DNA of 64,000 nucleotides from CAWBQO01 sp963790965 (GCA_963790965.1 CAWBQO010000006.1:124001-188000); one strand, 5' to 3'. Counted from the stretch's first letter, positions 25,628-34,825 are shown. The notes: generated by a model from the letters alone, not told the origin. A program made the numbers and translations.

Positions 25628-27063
25628 GAACAGCGCCCTTCCAGCCAGCCACCCGTGAACCCCGCGCGGCAAAGTCCCTGAACGATGTACGGGTTGGTCT
25701 TCATGGTTTCCCAGACAAGCCCCGTGCGCTGATTCTCGATCATGAGCACGATGGGTCCCTGGTCGATGCCGAGTTGGTCATGATCGAACCACCCGACTCC
25801 CGGCGTGACGTGCCCATGCCCGAGATCGCGCCCGGTAAACTGGAACGTTGGGTTGAAGGCGTCGACAAAGCCGTACTGATTGTAAACGTCATCGCCGTAC
25901 GCTTCCTTGATTGAACGAAGCATGGGGACGGCCTCGTCCGGGGCGAACGCAATCGACCCGCCCGCCGCTGTCGGCGCGATCGTGCCGTCGTCGCGGATGT
26001 CGCCCGCCGCCGCGCCGCGCGCCCAATACGTCTGGAACCGCACGCTGTCTCCATTGACGGGCAGCATGACGTTCGCCGGACCGTCGCTGGCCGTCAGCCC
26101 CCAGAACCGGCCATATTCGCTGAATCCTCGCGGGTTATCGACCGCATAGGCCTTCTGCGAGAGCGTCGCCCGCCGGGCATTTTCAAAGTAGTCGATGCCC
26201 TTTTCGCTCATGTAGGCGTCCTGAATGCCCCGAAAATCCACCCACACGTGCGAGTACTGGTGCCCGAAGAGCGGCGCAAAGTTGACGTGTTCATAGCCGT
26301 AAAACGGCTCCCAGCGATAGGTGGACGTGAACGTGCTCCACGCTTCCGGCCCGACCGGGTGTGTGGGCGATCCCAGCGCGAGCAGGTAGAGGATCATGGC
26401 CTCATCATACCCCCTGTAAGCGTGGCTCGAGAAGCCCCTGTCGGGGTACCAGGCCATGGTCATCAGCGGCGACTCCGTCTGAAAATACGGCCACTCCACG
26501 CGCCGGTAGAGCGAATCGGCATAGGCGCGGATCGCGACCTCCCGGGCACCCTGACCGTCGAAATATGATTGGGCAAAGAGCACCCCCGCCATCAAAAGCG
26601 CGGTGTCAATGGTCGAGAGTTCCGTGTTCTTAAAGCGGGTGCCGGTTTCCGGTTCGAGGAAATGGAAGAAGAAGCCTTTGTACCCCGCCATTCGGCTCGG
26701 GTCCGTCCCCTGCGGGAGGGTCCAGAAGTTGCGAAGCGTAGTCAGCGCCCGCTCCGCCGCCTCTTCCCGGGTGACGTACCCGCGCTCCGCCCCGACGCCA
26801 TAGGCCGTCAGCGCAAACCCCACCGCCGCAATGCTCGAGAACGACCGCGTTGGCGCGCGGTCGGGTGTCAGTCCGGTGGCAGCGGGCGTCGCTTCCCAGA
26901 ACCACCGGAACGTGTCTCGCTCCAGCGTTTCGATGAACGCCGCGTCTTCCCCCGCCGGGTCCTTTTCAGCACGCTGCACCACCTCACGCGCCCCGCAGCC
27001 ACTCAGAATAAGAACAGCCACCAACCCGCACCAACCCCGCATCCAAAGAACCTTGTTCACCAT
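25624..27063 (-). CDS. GH144-type glycoside hydrolase lipoprotein (probable endo-beta-1,2-glucanase)
   Basis: 479 residues with a lipoprotein signal (LILSGC, Cys23). The body (about 40-475) matches the 'glycoamylase' family that includes GH144 endo-beta-1,2-glucanases. Landmarks are TELSTIDTALLMAG, YRGYDEAMILYLLALGSPTH (Asp220-Glu221), LFGHQYSHVWVDFRG, LTASDG, PTAAGGSIAFAP and LGIDQGPIVLMIEN. It would cut beta-1,2-glucan to short oligosaccharides in the periplasm or on a membrane surface. GH162 enzymes have the same activity but a different sequence. It overlaps the sugar-binding protein gene by 4 nt. About half of the T9SS neighbour is homologous to it over the whole catalytic domain. Confidence 0.87.
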   Translation of the reverse strand: MVNKVLWMRGWCGLVAVLILSGCGAREVVQRAEKDPAGEDAAFIETLERDTFRWFWEATPAATGLTPDRAPTRSFSSIAAVGFALTAYGVGAERGYVTREEAAERALTTLRNFWTLPQGTDPSRMAGYKGFFFHFLEPETGTRFKNTELSTIDTALLMAGVLFAQSYFDGQGAREVAIRAYADSLYRRVEWPYFQTESPLMTMAWYPDRGFSSHAYRGYDEAMILYLLALGSPTHPVGPEAWSTFTSTYRWEPFYGYEHVNFAPLFGHQYSHVWVDFRGIQDAYMSEKGIDYFENARRATLSQKAYAVDNPRGFSEYGRFWGLTASDGPANVMLPVNGDSVRFQTYWARGAAAGDIRDDGTIAPTAAGGSIAFAPDEAVPMLRSIKEAYGDDVYNQYGFVDAFNPTFQFTGRDLGHGHVTPGVGWFDHDQLGIDQGPIVLMIENQRTGLVWETMKTNPYIVQGLCRAGFTGGWLEGRCS

Positions 27064-27500
27064 GCCAAAAACCCGTTTTATGAACTCATTCTGTTTGGGT
27101 CACAGATCCCGTATCGAAGCACCCTCCCAACCGCTACGTTATGAAGCCGCTGAATTAATGAAATTTCAGAACAGGCATCAAAGGCTGATAAGTTAAACCG
27201 GCGGCGACTAAAGCAAAACAGATGCTTCGCTTCGCTCAGCATGACACGCCGGGAACGTTCTGCCTTTCTTGTGCTCTTTCGTTTTCCTCATCCTCCGTTT
27301 TTCACCTCCTCCATTTTGCGCCTCCTCCGCTTTTCGCCTGCTCCGCTTTTCGCCTTCTCCGTTTTCAGCCTTCTCCGGAATCCCCGCTTGTCATCCTGAA
27401 CGCAGTGAAGGATCTCACCTCCCCGACTACCGAGAGGCCACTGAAATAAGGTGAACACACAATTGCCATTCAAGCCATGCGACTTGATAAGCCGCCCGCC
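27064..27500. repeat. 437-bp gap with one family-3 and one family-2 hairpin element
   Basis: A reverse family-3 element at 27220-27245 (AGATGCTTCGCTTCGCTCAG) is followed by a long pyrimidine-rich microrepeat (CCTCCGTTTTTCACCTCCTC and relatives, about 27290-27375) and a forward family-2 element at 27390-27414. The flanks resemble the composite units at 23.4-24.1 kb. A promoter for the GH144 lipoprotein gene should lie near 27070-27200. No gene is supported. Confidence 0.75.
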
Positions 27501-30332
27501 TCAAAGCTTTACAACGGATCTGCTTACGACCTCCTCCCCTGACCGCACCTGCACGTAGTAGATACCCGCGGGCAGCGCCGTCAGGTCAACCTCGATGGCG
27601 CGCGCTCCCGCACCTCGCTCTGCGCCGCCGGCGACCTGCACTTCCCTTCCAAGCACATCGTAAACACGCACGTCGAGCGGCACCGCGCCTCCTTCGCTCA
27701 GGCGGAGTTGCACTTTACCGGCACCCGGCGATGGATAAAGCGCCTCTATGTGAAGCCGTGAACGCACGCCCGATGCCTCCTCCGCGCTAACGTAAGCCGT
27801 AAACCCGGCGCGCGCAAGTCCCCGTTGAATAGCCTCGTTCCTCATGAACGCCTCCCAAATGGCACCCGTGCGGCCATTTTCAATCATCAGCACAATCGGC
27901 CCTTGATCGATGCCGAGAAAGTCCGTCGCGTACCAGTCGCGCGCCGGATTGAGCGCATCCCGAAAACCGTATGGTCCCCAAACGCGCGGGTACGTACGGT
28001 ACATATGCCGCAGCGCGGCCGCCGACTGCTCCGGCGTGAAGGCGTACGATCCTCCGGCCGCCGTGGGCGAGATCGTCCCGGCGTCGTTCATGCTCGGGGG
28101 TGCGCCGCGCGCGCGGTAGCCCTCGTACCCGTCCGAGGCGGTCAGACCCCAGAAATTCTCACCGTAGCCGAGCCACCCGAACGGATTGTCGATCGCGTAT
28201 GCCTGCTGCGCTCGCGTTGCGAGGACGGAGTTCTGGAAATACGTGCTCCCCTTCTCGCGCATGAAAGCGTCCGCGCGGTCGCGAAAGTCGATCCAGACGT
28301 GCGAATACTGATGCCCGAACATCGGCGGGAAGGTGAGAAACGTCAATCCGTAGTAGCTCTGCCAGTCGCCGTCGTACCCGCTCGTGTAAGCCGCCCAGGC
28401 ATCCGCCCCCACCGGGTGCGTGGGCGAACCGAGGGCGAGCAGGTACAGGATCATCGCCTCGTTGTAGCCCAGGTAGTCGTACGGAATGAACCCCGACTCC
28501 GGCCTCCAGCCATGACTGATAGCCGGGGGCCTTGCCTGCGCCCATGCCCAATCAACCCGCGCATAGAGCGAATCGGCGAGGCGGCGCACGCGCGTGCTCG
28601 CCGAGTCTTCCCCGTCAAAGTATTCGCGCACATGGAGCACACCGCCCATGAGGAGCGCGGTGTCGATCGTGGACAACTCGGACGTGCCGGAGCGCGTCGC
28701 GGTGTTCATGTTGAGGAAGTGGTAGAAAAAGCCTTTGTAGCCGATGGTGCCGGAAGCCTCGGTGCCTTGCCGCCCGTTATAGAACGTTTCCAGCGTTGCA
28801 AGGACACGCGCCAGCCCCTCCTCGCGCGTGATCCATCCGTGATCGATGCCGACGGTCAGCGCTGAGAGTCCAAAACCTACCGCCGCAACACTCGCCGCCG
28901 ACGTAGGCCGGCTCCGGTCCCGAACGAGTCCGTTGGCGGGATTTGCCTCGTACCAGAAGTAGTCGAAGGCCGTTTGCTGGACGTAGTCGATGAACTCGTC
29001 CGTGCCCATTGCATGAGGATGAGCAATGATCTCGTCCGTAGGGAAAGACGTAACGCCATACTCGTTTACCGACGCTATCGTGTACGCGTACGCATACCCG
29101 TTCTCGACCGTCATGTCGGCGTAGTGCGGCGTTCGGACCGGCTGATCGGTCAGCTGGAGTGGATCGCGGTAGCCGTCCCTGAACTGAAAGATGTGGTACC
29201 CGGCCACGGCAGGGTCATCCGGGGCCTCCCAGTGCAGGATCACAGTCCCGTCGCCGTCGCGCACGACGAAAGGACCTTCCGGGGGAGCCGGCTTCGGCAG
29301 GTCGCGCCCGTCGCCAATGGCGTGGATGTGATCCACCCAGAGCGTATGCTGCGACTCGTTCGGCGCACCGTTCGTGAAGCGCACATCTTTCACCCGGGAG
29401 AGGTCAATGCCTCCGGTGGCAAAACGGGAGATCGGCATGGCAATGCGTTCCCACGTTGAAGGATCGCCGTCGATGGCGGGCACCGTCGCCAGTACCACGT
29501 TGTATCGGTCTCCGGCCGAGGGCGCAGCCCCCGTCGCGGCAAACGTGACTTCGATGCGCCAGGCCGGGTAGAGCGCCGCGCGTCCGTCCGCCGCCGAAAG
29601 GGTCAGCACCTCTAAATAGTCTCCCACGGAGGCGAGCCGCCCGTCTTTGTCTCGGTCTCTGAACCTGAAATCGTACCGATAATCGCCTTCCGACGACTCG
29701 ACGTAAAACGGCACACCCACGGCGGGCATTCCGACGCCAACGGTCGACGTGTCAGAGATGTCTTCGGTAAAACGAATCGCGAAGCTTTCCGGGAAGCCCG
29801 GCCGCTCCTCTTCATACGGGCGAATGGGGATGTACGAGACGGCGTAGCGGACGTCAGGCCCACCCGCGCTCCAGCCGGACTGCTCCGCGCTATAGGCGAG
29901 CGCGTCGCCAACGGGCAGGGCAACCGGCACGGACTTGTTCTGCCCATTATCCTCAAGCCCGATGAGCGGCAACTCCCGAGCCGTCACCGGTGCCGGCGCG
30001 TTCAGGAAAAAGACGAGACTGTCGAGGCGCGAGACATCAAACACCTCCCACCCCGGCCGGGCGATGAACAGATTCCAACTACCCGAGCGGTGCTGGTACT
30101 CGAGCGCGCCACTCGCCTCGCCCGAATAGACGTGCTCTCGCTCGAGCGGCATCGCGGAACCCTGCAACCGCAACCAGTCGTCGCCGAGGCGCGCGCCGTA
30201 AGAAGAGGCGTAATAATCGCCGCCTCCTTCCGGCTCGTTAAAGATCATGATCTTCGCGATCTGCGCCTCGGCAGCAGGTGCAGCGGCCCCGGCGACCAGC
30301 AGCGTCAGGAGGATTAACAGGCGCTCTTTCAT
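27501..30332 (-). CDS. T9SS-exported multidomain GH144-type glucanase
   Basis: 943 residues. Signal peptide 1-23. Residues 30-140 and 284-340 look like two halves of a carbohydrate-binding jelly roll (the second ends WERIAMPISRF, DLSRVKDVRFTNG, WVDHIHAIG). Between them is a separate module (about 165-285, RPGFPESFAIRF, VGVG, DFRFRDRDKDG) also found in the 1116-residue surface protein. A fibronectin type III domain spans 348-436. The GH144 domain spans 445-848 (ELSTIDTALLMGG, LGYNEAMILYLLALGSPTHP, MFGHQYSHVWIDF, PTAAGGSYAFTP, LGIDQGPIVLMIEN). The C-terminus 862-943 is a T9SS sorting domain (YDVLGREVQVAGG, LPAGIYYVQV). It probably degrades beta-1,2-glucan outside the cell. YNEAM replaces YDEAM of the paralogue; whether that Asp matters is unknown. 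Confidence 0.87.
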   Translation of the reverse strand: MKERLLILLTLLVAGAAAPAAEAQIAKIMIFNEPEGGGDYYASSYGARLGDDWLRLQGSAMPLEREHVYSGEASGALEYQHRSGSWNLFIARPGWEVFDVSRLDSLVFFLNAPAPVTARELPLIGLEDNGQNKSVPVALPVGDALAYSAEQSGWSAGGPDVRYAVSYIPIRPYEEERPGFPESFAIRFTEDISDTSTVGVGMPAVGVPFYVESSEGDYRYDFRFRDRDKDGRLASVGDYLEVLTLSAADGRAALYPAWRIEVTFAATGAAPSAGDRYNVVLATVPAIDGDPSTWERIAMPISRFATGGIDLSRVKDVRFTNGAPNESQHTLWVDHIHAIGDGRDLPKPAPPEGPFVVRDGDGTVILHWEAPDDPAVAGYHIFQFRDGYRDPLQLTDQPVRTPHYADMTVENGYAYAYTIASVNEYGVTSFPTDEIIAHPHAMGTDEFIDYVQQTAFDYFWYEANPANGLVRDRSRPTSAASVAAVGFGLSALTVGIDHGWITREEGLARVLATLETFYNGRQGTEASGTIGYKGFFYHFLNMNTATRSGTSELSTIDTALLMGGVLHVREYFDGEDSASTRVRRLADSLYARVDWAWAQARPPAISHGWRPESGFIPYDYLGYNEAMILYLLALGSPTHPVGADAWAAYTSGYDGDWQSYYGLTFLTFPPMFGHQYSHVWIDFRDRADAFMREKGSTYFQNSVLATRAQQAYAIDNPFGWLGYGENFWGLTASDGYEGYRARGAPPSMNDAGTISPTAAGGSYAFTPEQSAAALRHMYRTYPRVWGPYGFRDALNPARDWYATDFLGIDQGPIVLMIENGRTGAIWEAFMRNEAIQRGLARAGFTAYVSAEEASGVRSRLHIEALYPSPGAGKVQLRLSEGGAVPLDVRVYDVLGREVQVAGGAERGAGARAIEVDLTALPAGIYYVQVRSGEEVVSRSVVKL
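29478..29840 (-). other. Shared module inserted in the jelly-roll domain of the T9SS GH144 enzyme
   Basis: Codes residues 165-285. Aligns by eye with residues 864-998 of the large surface protein (genomic 31764-32168): RPGFPE, an aliphatic-R-aliphatic-F run, a T-S-x-VGVG step, DFRFRDR, GEYIEVLT or GDYLEVLT, and a Trp-Arg-x-Glu-Val strand. Recognised only by this internal comparison; I know no family name for it. Confidence 0.6.
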
Positions 30333-30343
30333 TTCTATTGCCG

Positions 30344-31393
30344 CTAAAGAGCCACGCCAAGCGTGAATCGCTGCACATAGTCGAGCCGCCCGAAGTCCGC
30401 CCGGGAGTAGTCAAACCGGACGCCGAAACCCTGCACCTTATAATTTAGCCCCGCGCCGTACGTCAGGCCCCCTTCAAGATCCTGTTGAAACAGGTTCTGA
30501 TAACCTGCACGAAGGGCAATGACGTCCATGAACTTCCATTCGCCGCCCAGGCTGACCGCGCTCGTGTTGTCGCTCGGCTGAATGGCGTTCGCTACAATCA
30601 TGAGGCTATTGTTGGTGCCCAGCGAAACGGGAAAACCAAGGCCGACGCGGAAAAGCACAGGAAGCGGGTAGTCTTCGGTCGTGAGCGCTGCCGGCAGGCT
30701 CGAGTTGTCGCCGTACTTGCGATAATCGCGGTCCCAGCGCACGCGCAGATCCCGGCCGTCATAGCTTCCACGCGATCCGAAGTTGGAGATACTCGCCCCA
30801 AGGTAGGCCCGGAACGGCAGTTCATAGAGCACGCCAAAGTTAAACCCCACCGCCGAGAGCGAGCTGTTCCAGATCGTCTCCTGGATATAGTTCGCCTGCA
30901 TCCCGGCCGAGAACCGGTCGGTAATCCGGCGGCTGAACCCTACGCCAAAGGCGAGATCATTGACCGTGTACCGCTCACCCGTCCCCAGCGGCTGATCTAC
31001 CGTTCGCACGTCGATCTCGCCGGAATTGAGCGAGGTGATGGTCAACAGGAGCGTGTTGGCCGCGCCCCATTTCACGGCCGCCGCCGCGTAGTTGTACTGA
31101 ATGTCGGCCAGCCACGCGCTGTGCGAAAACTGCACCTGCGTCTCAGCCAGATGCCCGAGGATGCCGGGATTATAGTAGGCCGAGGTAACATCCTCAAACA
31201 TCGTGACACCGGCATTCCCCATCGCGGCAACGCGCGCGCCCGGCTCGATCATAATGAACTGCCCAACCGTCGTCCCGGTCTTGCTCTGCGCCCTCACGCC
31301 GAGGGCCGGCACGGACAGCATCACGAGCAGCGCGAGCACAGGCATCCGCACCGAGCGCCGCAAGTAGTTGTTCTGGAGTTCTTGTGTCTTCAC
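30344..31393 (-). CDS. PorV/PorQ-family outer membrane protein
   Basis: 349 residues from a GTG at 31393 with GGGGGA five bases upstream; longer starts would run into the preceding gene. After a signal peptide ending near VRAQS comes a beta-barrel protein of the PorV/PorQ (UPF0164) family: FIMIEPGARVAAMGNAGVTM, SAYYNPGILGHLAETQVQFS, HSAWLADIQYNYAA and an aromatic C-terminal strand ending LGVAL. PorV shuttles type IX cargo from the translocon and PorQ acts with sortase PorZ; dedicated PorV-like paralogues often sit next to T9SS cargo genes. Here it follows a large T9SS cargo gene by 13 nt, so it is probably that cargo's partner. Confidence 0.85.
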   Translation of the reverse strand: MKTQELQNNYLRRSVRMPVLALLVMLSVPALGVRAQSKTGTTVGQFIMIEPGARVAAMGNAGVTMFEDVTSAYYNPGILGHLAETQVQFSHSAWLADIQYNYAAAAVKWGAANTLLLTITSLNSGEIDVRTVDQPLGTGERYTVNDLAFGVGFSRRITDRFSAGMQANYIQETIWNSSLSAVGFNFGVLYELPFRAYLGASISNFGSRGSYDGRDLRVRWDRDYRKYGDNSSLPAALTTEDYPLPVLFRVGLGFPVSLGTNNSLMIVANAIQPSDNTSAVSLGGEWKFMDVIALRAGYQNLFQQDLEGGLTYGAGLNYKVQGFGVRFDYSRADFGRLDYVQRFTLGVAL

Positions 31394-31406
31394 GTCCGTC
31401 CCCCGC

Positions 31407-34400
31407 TCACTTGATGATGGCAAACTTACCCACATGCTCGCCGATGTCACCGGCATCGACGTGGAAGATGTATAGCCCCGGCGCGACTTCGAGGTTGTCC
31501 TTGCTCCGCAGGTCCCACGGCACCATTCCGGTCGTCCCGCCGTCATGCACCAGCGTCTGCACCAACTCGCCTCGAACCGTGTAAATGCGAATCGTGCTGC
31601 CCACCGGGATCGACCTGAACTCGATGCGGCGTTCGCCACGACCGGCGACCGCAAACCGCTCCGGCTCGAACGCCGCGGAGGCGACGTACGGATTCGGCAC
31701 CACGTATGGCTCCTGATCCTCGAACGCCATCTGCTCCGCCGTCTTGTCAATCGTTTCGCCGTAAACGCGGAAAGTAAAAGCGTCTCCTCCCGCATACGGC
31801 TTCTTAATGTCGAGCAAGTAAACGTCTCCGGCCCCCGGCTCGCGGATGGTTCGCCCGCCCGTCGTGTCAACCTCCATCCGCCATGTGGGCTGACGGATGC
31901 CCGTCACCGGATCCGGCGTCAGCACCTCGATGTACTCGCCGTGCGCGCTCGGAACGGCATCGCCGTTGCGGTCGCGGAATCGAAAGTCGAACTGCAATCC
32001 ACTCTCAACCCCCTCGATCCTGAACCGCGTCGGGCGCGCCGGCGCACCTACGCCCACAATGGACGTATCAAGCGGCGTGTCGGCGAACGTGATCCGTAGA
32101 TCCTCCGGGAATCCCGGCCGCCGCAATCCGCCGGGCAGCACGTTGACGTAGTTCGACCGAAACGGCACCACCGCGTCGCCCGCTATGAATCCGGAACCGA
32201 CGGAGTCAACCGCAGGAACGCGGGGCGTATCCACCATCGGCTGAACGCCATACGCGACCGGTCCGGCTCCGCTTCCCGAGAGGTCCTCTCCCAAATCAAA
32301 GGCAAGTTGCGTGTTGCCCGCTGCGTCCGTATAGAACATTCGGTACGTCTGCGCGCGCACGCTGTCGGCCAGACCGAAAAACTCGACGCGGAACTCCGCC
32401 CCGTCCGGCACAACGGCCGAATTAAGCACGCGCACGCTGAAGTCGCCATCCCCATTGCCCGCGACGTGGCTGACCGAAGCCTCGTCGATGCCCGCAGGGC
32501 GGAAGCCCGGCACGGGCGCGTTCGGCCGCACCTGAGCGACGTTGCGCGGCAAGATGGTTCCTCCACGCAACGTCCGCGATACCGTAATCGCGTTCTCCGA
32601 GGGGAAGAAGTTGAATTTGTCGGAGCCGAAATCGTACGCTGTAACGGCGTAATAGTACGTCTGCCCGTTGACGGCGGTTGAGTCGGTGAAAGTGTGCGTC
32701 AACCCGGTATTCTGGCCGAGATAGTACGCAACACCGGAAGTCTGTTGGCTTGAGAACCCCTGATACTCATCAACGAGGTCAAACTGCGCCATCGGCACCC
32801 CGTTGCCGAACGGCCCCGTCCCGCGTCCATTCGAGATGAGTTGCACGTCCAGGAAGTTCGGGTCCGTCGAACGGTACACCCGGTACCCCTCGAAGTCGTT
32901 GCGGTTAGATACCGGGTCCACCGCCTTCTCGGCCGCATTGTCCCACGTGAGCGTCACGCGCCCATCGCCCGCAAATGCCTGCACCGTCGGCAGCGGCGGC
33001 GGCGTGGCGAACTGGTAATTTGCCGAATAGATGGACTGCACGGTCTCGACGTTCGACTCCAGCTCCGTCAAGTCCTGCCCGTAAGCGAGTGCGAGGCTGA
33101 ACCGTTCCCGCCGGCCTGCTTCCAACTTGAACGGACCGGACGCGAAGAGAAACCCGATGTTGTAGTTGAGGACCAGCGGCTTGTCGAAGCGAACATTCTC
33201 GTCCGCCGCAGTGAACTGCTCGAAGAGCCGCTTCGGCCACTCGCGCTCGTTCATAAAAAAGATGATGTTATCCACTTCGCTCGACGGCGCGCCGGCGCCC
33301 GGCCGAATGCGGTTCATCTTGAATCCGGTCAGGCCAATCATGTCGGATTCGTTGATGTCCGTTCTGTCAAAATTCGGCTCTCCCGCGGTCGGCATGCCGT
33401 CCCCCTCTCCCGAGTCTGCGGGGCGATCATCGTTGGCGAACACGCCGTCCGCGCCGGTGTCGTTGAACTCGGCGCTCCAGTCAAGGTCCTCGTCGCCCGT
33501 CCACCAAACCCCCGCCACGAAGGCGGGCCGCTCGTCCAGCGGACCGAACTCCGCCTCGAAATCGGCCATGTTGAACCGCGCCATTGCCGCCGCGCGAATG
33601 GCTTCCTGCCCCTCGATCCGCTGACCCGGCCCGCTGTCGCGCATCTCGTCGATGATGCCGTCGCCGTCGCTGTCTACGCCGTCAAACGGATTGCCGGGCG
33701 TTTCGAGATAGGCGTAGCCGAGGTACCCCGTCGGCTGGCAGTTGCCTGCAAGACCAACGCCGCGCCCGGTCTTATCCCACGTATACACGAGGTTCAGGCC
33801 AAAATCGCGGTTGTAGAAGGCATTGTCATCGTCCGACTCGGCATTGCCGTCGCAGGAGCGCGCCGACCCGCCGACGCCGGAGTCCATGTAGAGGCCGAAC
33901 ACGATATCCTCGTACGTCACCGTTCCTTCATTGACGATGTCGTAGTGCCAGAAGATGACGTTTTGCGCCTGCGGATTCGACCACTGGAAGCCCCGTGTCT
34001 CGACGCGCAGCCCAAGTCCCTTGCGGCTCGGATCCCGCGCGTCCGGGATGAACGGCCATGCGTCGTAATACTGATCGTCCATCACGGAGAAGGATTCCTG
34101 ATCGGCATTGGGCCGTTTGCCGAAGAAGCCGTTCCAGGAGCCACACCATCCGGGATCGTCGCTGTCCCCCCGCTGATCGTACCAGCAATCCTCGCTCGTA
34201 TTCGTAAAGGTACACTCGCCCGTTTGCTCATTGAATCCGGTCGCTCCCGGCCAAGTGCGGCAGTCATTCGAAAGCGCGATCGAGCGGCCTTTGTTCACGA
34301 GCGGGTCTTCTTCGAAATACCCGAAGCGCGGCTCGAAACGCATGACGCGGCTCGTGTAGGGAGAGATGCCCTGCCGCTCACGGAAGCCGGTCTCCATGAT

Positions 34401-34757
34401 GTAGTACGGATCGCCGTTTGCCCCGCGGACGCGCGCCAGCACGAACGGCGTAATGCCGTCGCTGTAGTTCATCCCCGTCCCCTTGGGTACCTCGACCGAA
34501 TGGAAAACGCTCAGGTCAGGATTGGTCTCGTAGTCGCCGACCATTCCATAATTGTAAAAGAACGTTCGCAGCCGGTTGGCATCGTGCGTTCCCTGCCTTT
34601 CAGCGTCGATCTTGCCGCGCCACTCCGGCGGCGTGGTTGGCTCCAGCGCCGGAGGCGTCTGCGCCCGCGCAGAGGGCACCGCGATCGCGAGCAGCAGCAT
34701 CAGCCCGGAAAGCCCCTCGAATGTTCGCCGGAGCCGCTTGCCCCATTGCCGCTTCAT
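31407..34757 (-). CDS. Large T9SS-sorted surface protein with FnIII-like domains
   Basis: 1116 residues from the ATG at 34757; an ATG at 34775 would add six residues. Signal peptide with LMLLLAIAVPSARA. A Ca-binding-type DSDGDGIIDE near residue 357, a fibronectin-III-like stretch (about 586-720, RVTLTWDNAAE, FEGYRVYRS, YYYAVTAYDFGSD), a module shared with the GH144 T9SS protein (about 864-998) and a C-terminal sorting/FlgD-like domain (IRIYTVRGELVQTLVHDGG, LEVAPGLYIFHVDA, KFAIIK). No catalytic domain is recognised. Its place between a TonB receptor and a PorV-like gene suggests a surface scaffold or glycan-binding partner standing where SusD would be in a classical PUL. This role is inferred. 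Confidence 0.75.
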   Translation of the reverse strand: MKRQWGKRLRRTFEGLSGLMLLLAIAVPSARAQTPPALEPTTPPEWRGKIDAERQGTHDANRLRTFFYNYGMVGDYETNPDLSVFHSVEVPKGTGMNYSDGITPFVLARVRGANGDPYYIMETGFRERQGISPYTSRVMRFEPRFGYFEEDPLVNKGRSIALSNDCRTWPGATGFNEQTGECTFTNTSEDCWYDQRGDSDDPGWCGSWNGFFGKRPNADQESFSVMDDQYYDAWPFIPDARDPSRKGLGLRVETRGFQWSNPQAQNVIFWHYDIVNEGTVTYEDIVFGLYMDSGVGGSARSCDGNAESDDDNAFYNRDFGLNLVYTWDKTGRGVGLAGNCQPTGYLGYAYLETPGNPFDGVDSDGDGIIDEMRDSGPGQRIEGQEAIRAAAMARFNMADFEAEFGPLDERPAFVAGVWWTGDEDLDWSAEFNDTGADGVFANDDRPADSGEGDGMPTAGEPNFDRTDINESDMIGLTGFKMNRIRPGAGAPSSEVDNIIFFMNEREWPKRLFEQFTAADENVRFDKPLVLNYNIGFLFASGPFKLEAGRRERFSLALAYGQDLTELESNVETVQSIYSANYQFATPPPLPTVQAFAGDGRVTLTWDNAAEKAVDPVSNRNDFEGYRVYRSTDPNFLDVQLISNGRGTGPFGNGVPMAQFDLVDEYQGFSSQQTSGVAYYLGQNTGLTHTFTDSTAVNGQTYYYAVTAYDFGSDKFNFFPSENAITVSRTLRGGTILPRNVAQVRPNAPVPGFRPAGIDEASVSHVAGNGDGDFSVRVLNSAVVPDGAEFRVEFFGLADSVRAQTYRMFYTDAAGNTQLAFDLGEDLSGSGAGPVAYGVQPMVDTPRVPAVDSVGSGFIAGDAVVPFRSNYVNVLPGGLRRPGFPEDLRITFADTPLDTSIVGVGAPARPTRFRIEGVESGLQFDFRFRDRNGDAVPSAHGEYIEVLTPDPVTGIRQPTWRMEVDTTGGRTIREPGAGDVYLLDIKKPYAGGDAFTFRVYGETIDKTAEQMAFEDQEPYVVPNPYVASAAFEPERFAVAGRGERRIEFRSIPVGSTIRIYTVRGELVQTLVHDGGTTGMVPWDLRSKDNLEVAPGLYIFHVDAGDIGEHVGKFAIIK
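31764..32168 (-). other. Shared module, copy in the large surface protein
   Basis: Codes residues about 864-998 (VPFRSNYVNV to FTFRV). It is the counterpart of the module at 29478-29840. Shared landmarks are RRPGFPEDLRITF, SIVGVGAP, FDFRFRDRNGD, GEYIEVLTPDP and WRMEVD. Confidence 0.6.
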
Positions 34758-34825
34758 GCTACACAAGTTCTGCATGGCCCTACCATCAAAAGCTGTTTGA
34801 TATCCAGGTAACAACACGCGCACCC

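Noticed and set aside
27067..27080. LacI-like operator AAAACCCGTTTT just before the GH144 lipoprotein start
   Set aside because: Arms AAAAC/GTTTT are symmetric, but the centre is CC and not CG, and the site lies within 17 bp of the start codon; too weak against the two clear operators near lacI.
32841..34811. 656-residue plus-strand frame
   Set aside because: Antisense shadow of the large T9SS surface protein; no recognisable motif and arginine/valine-rich composition.
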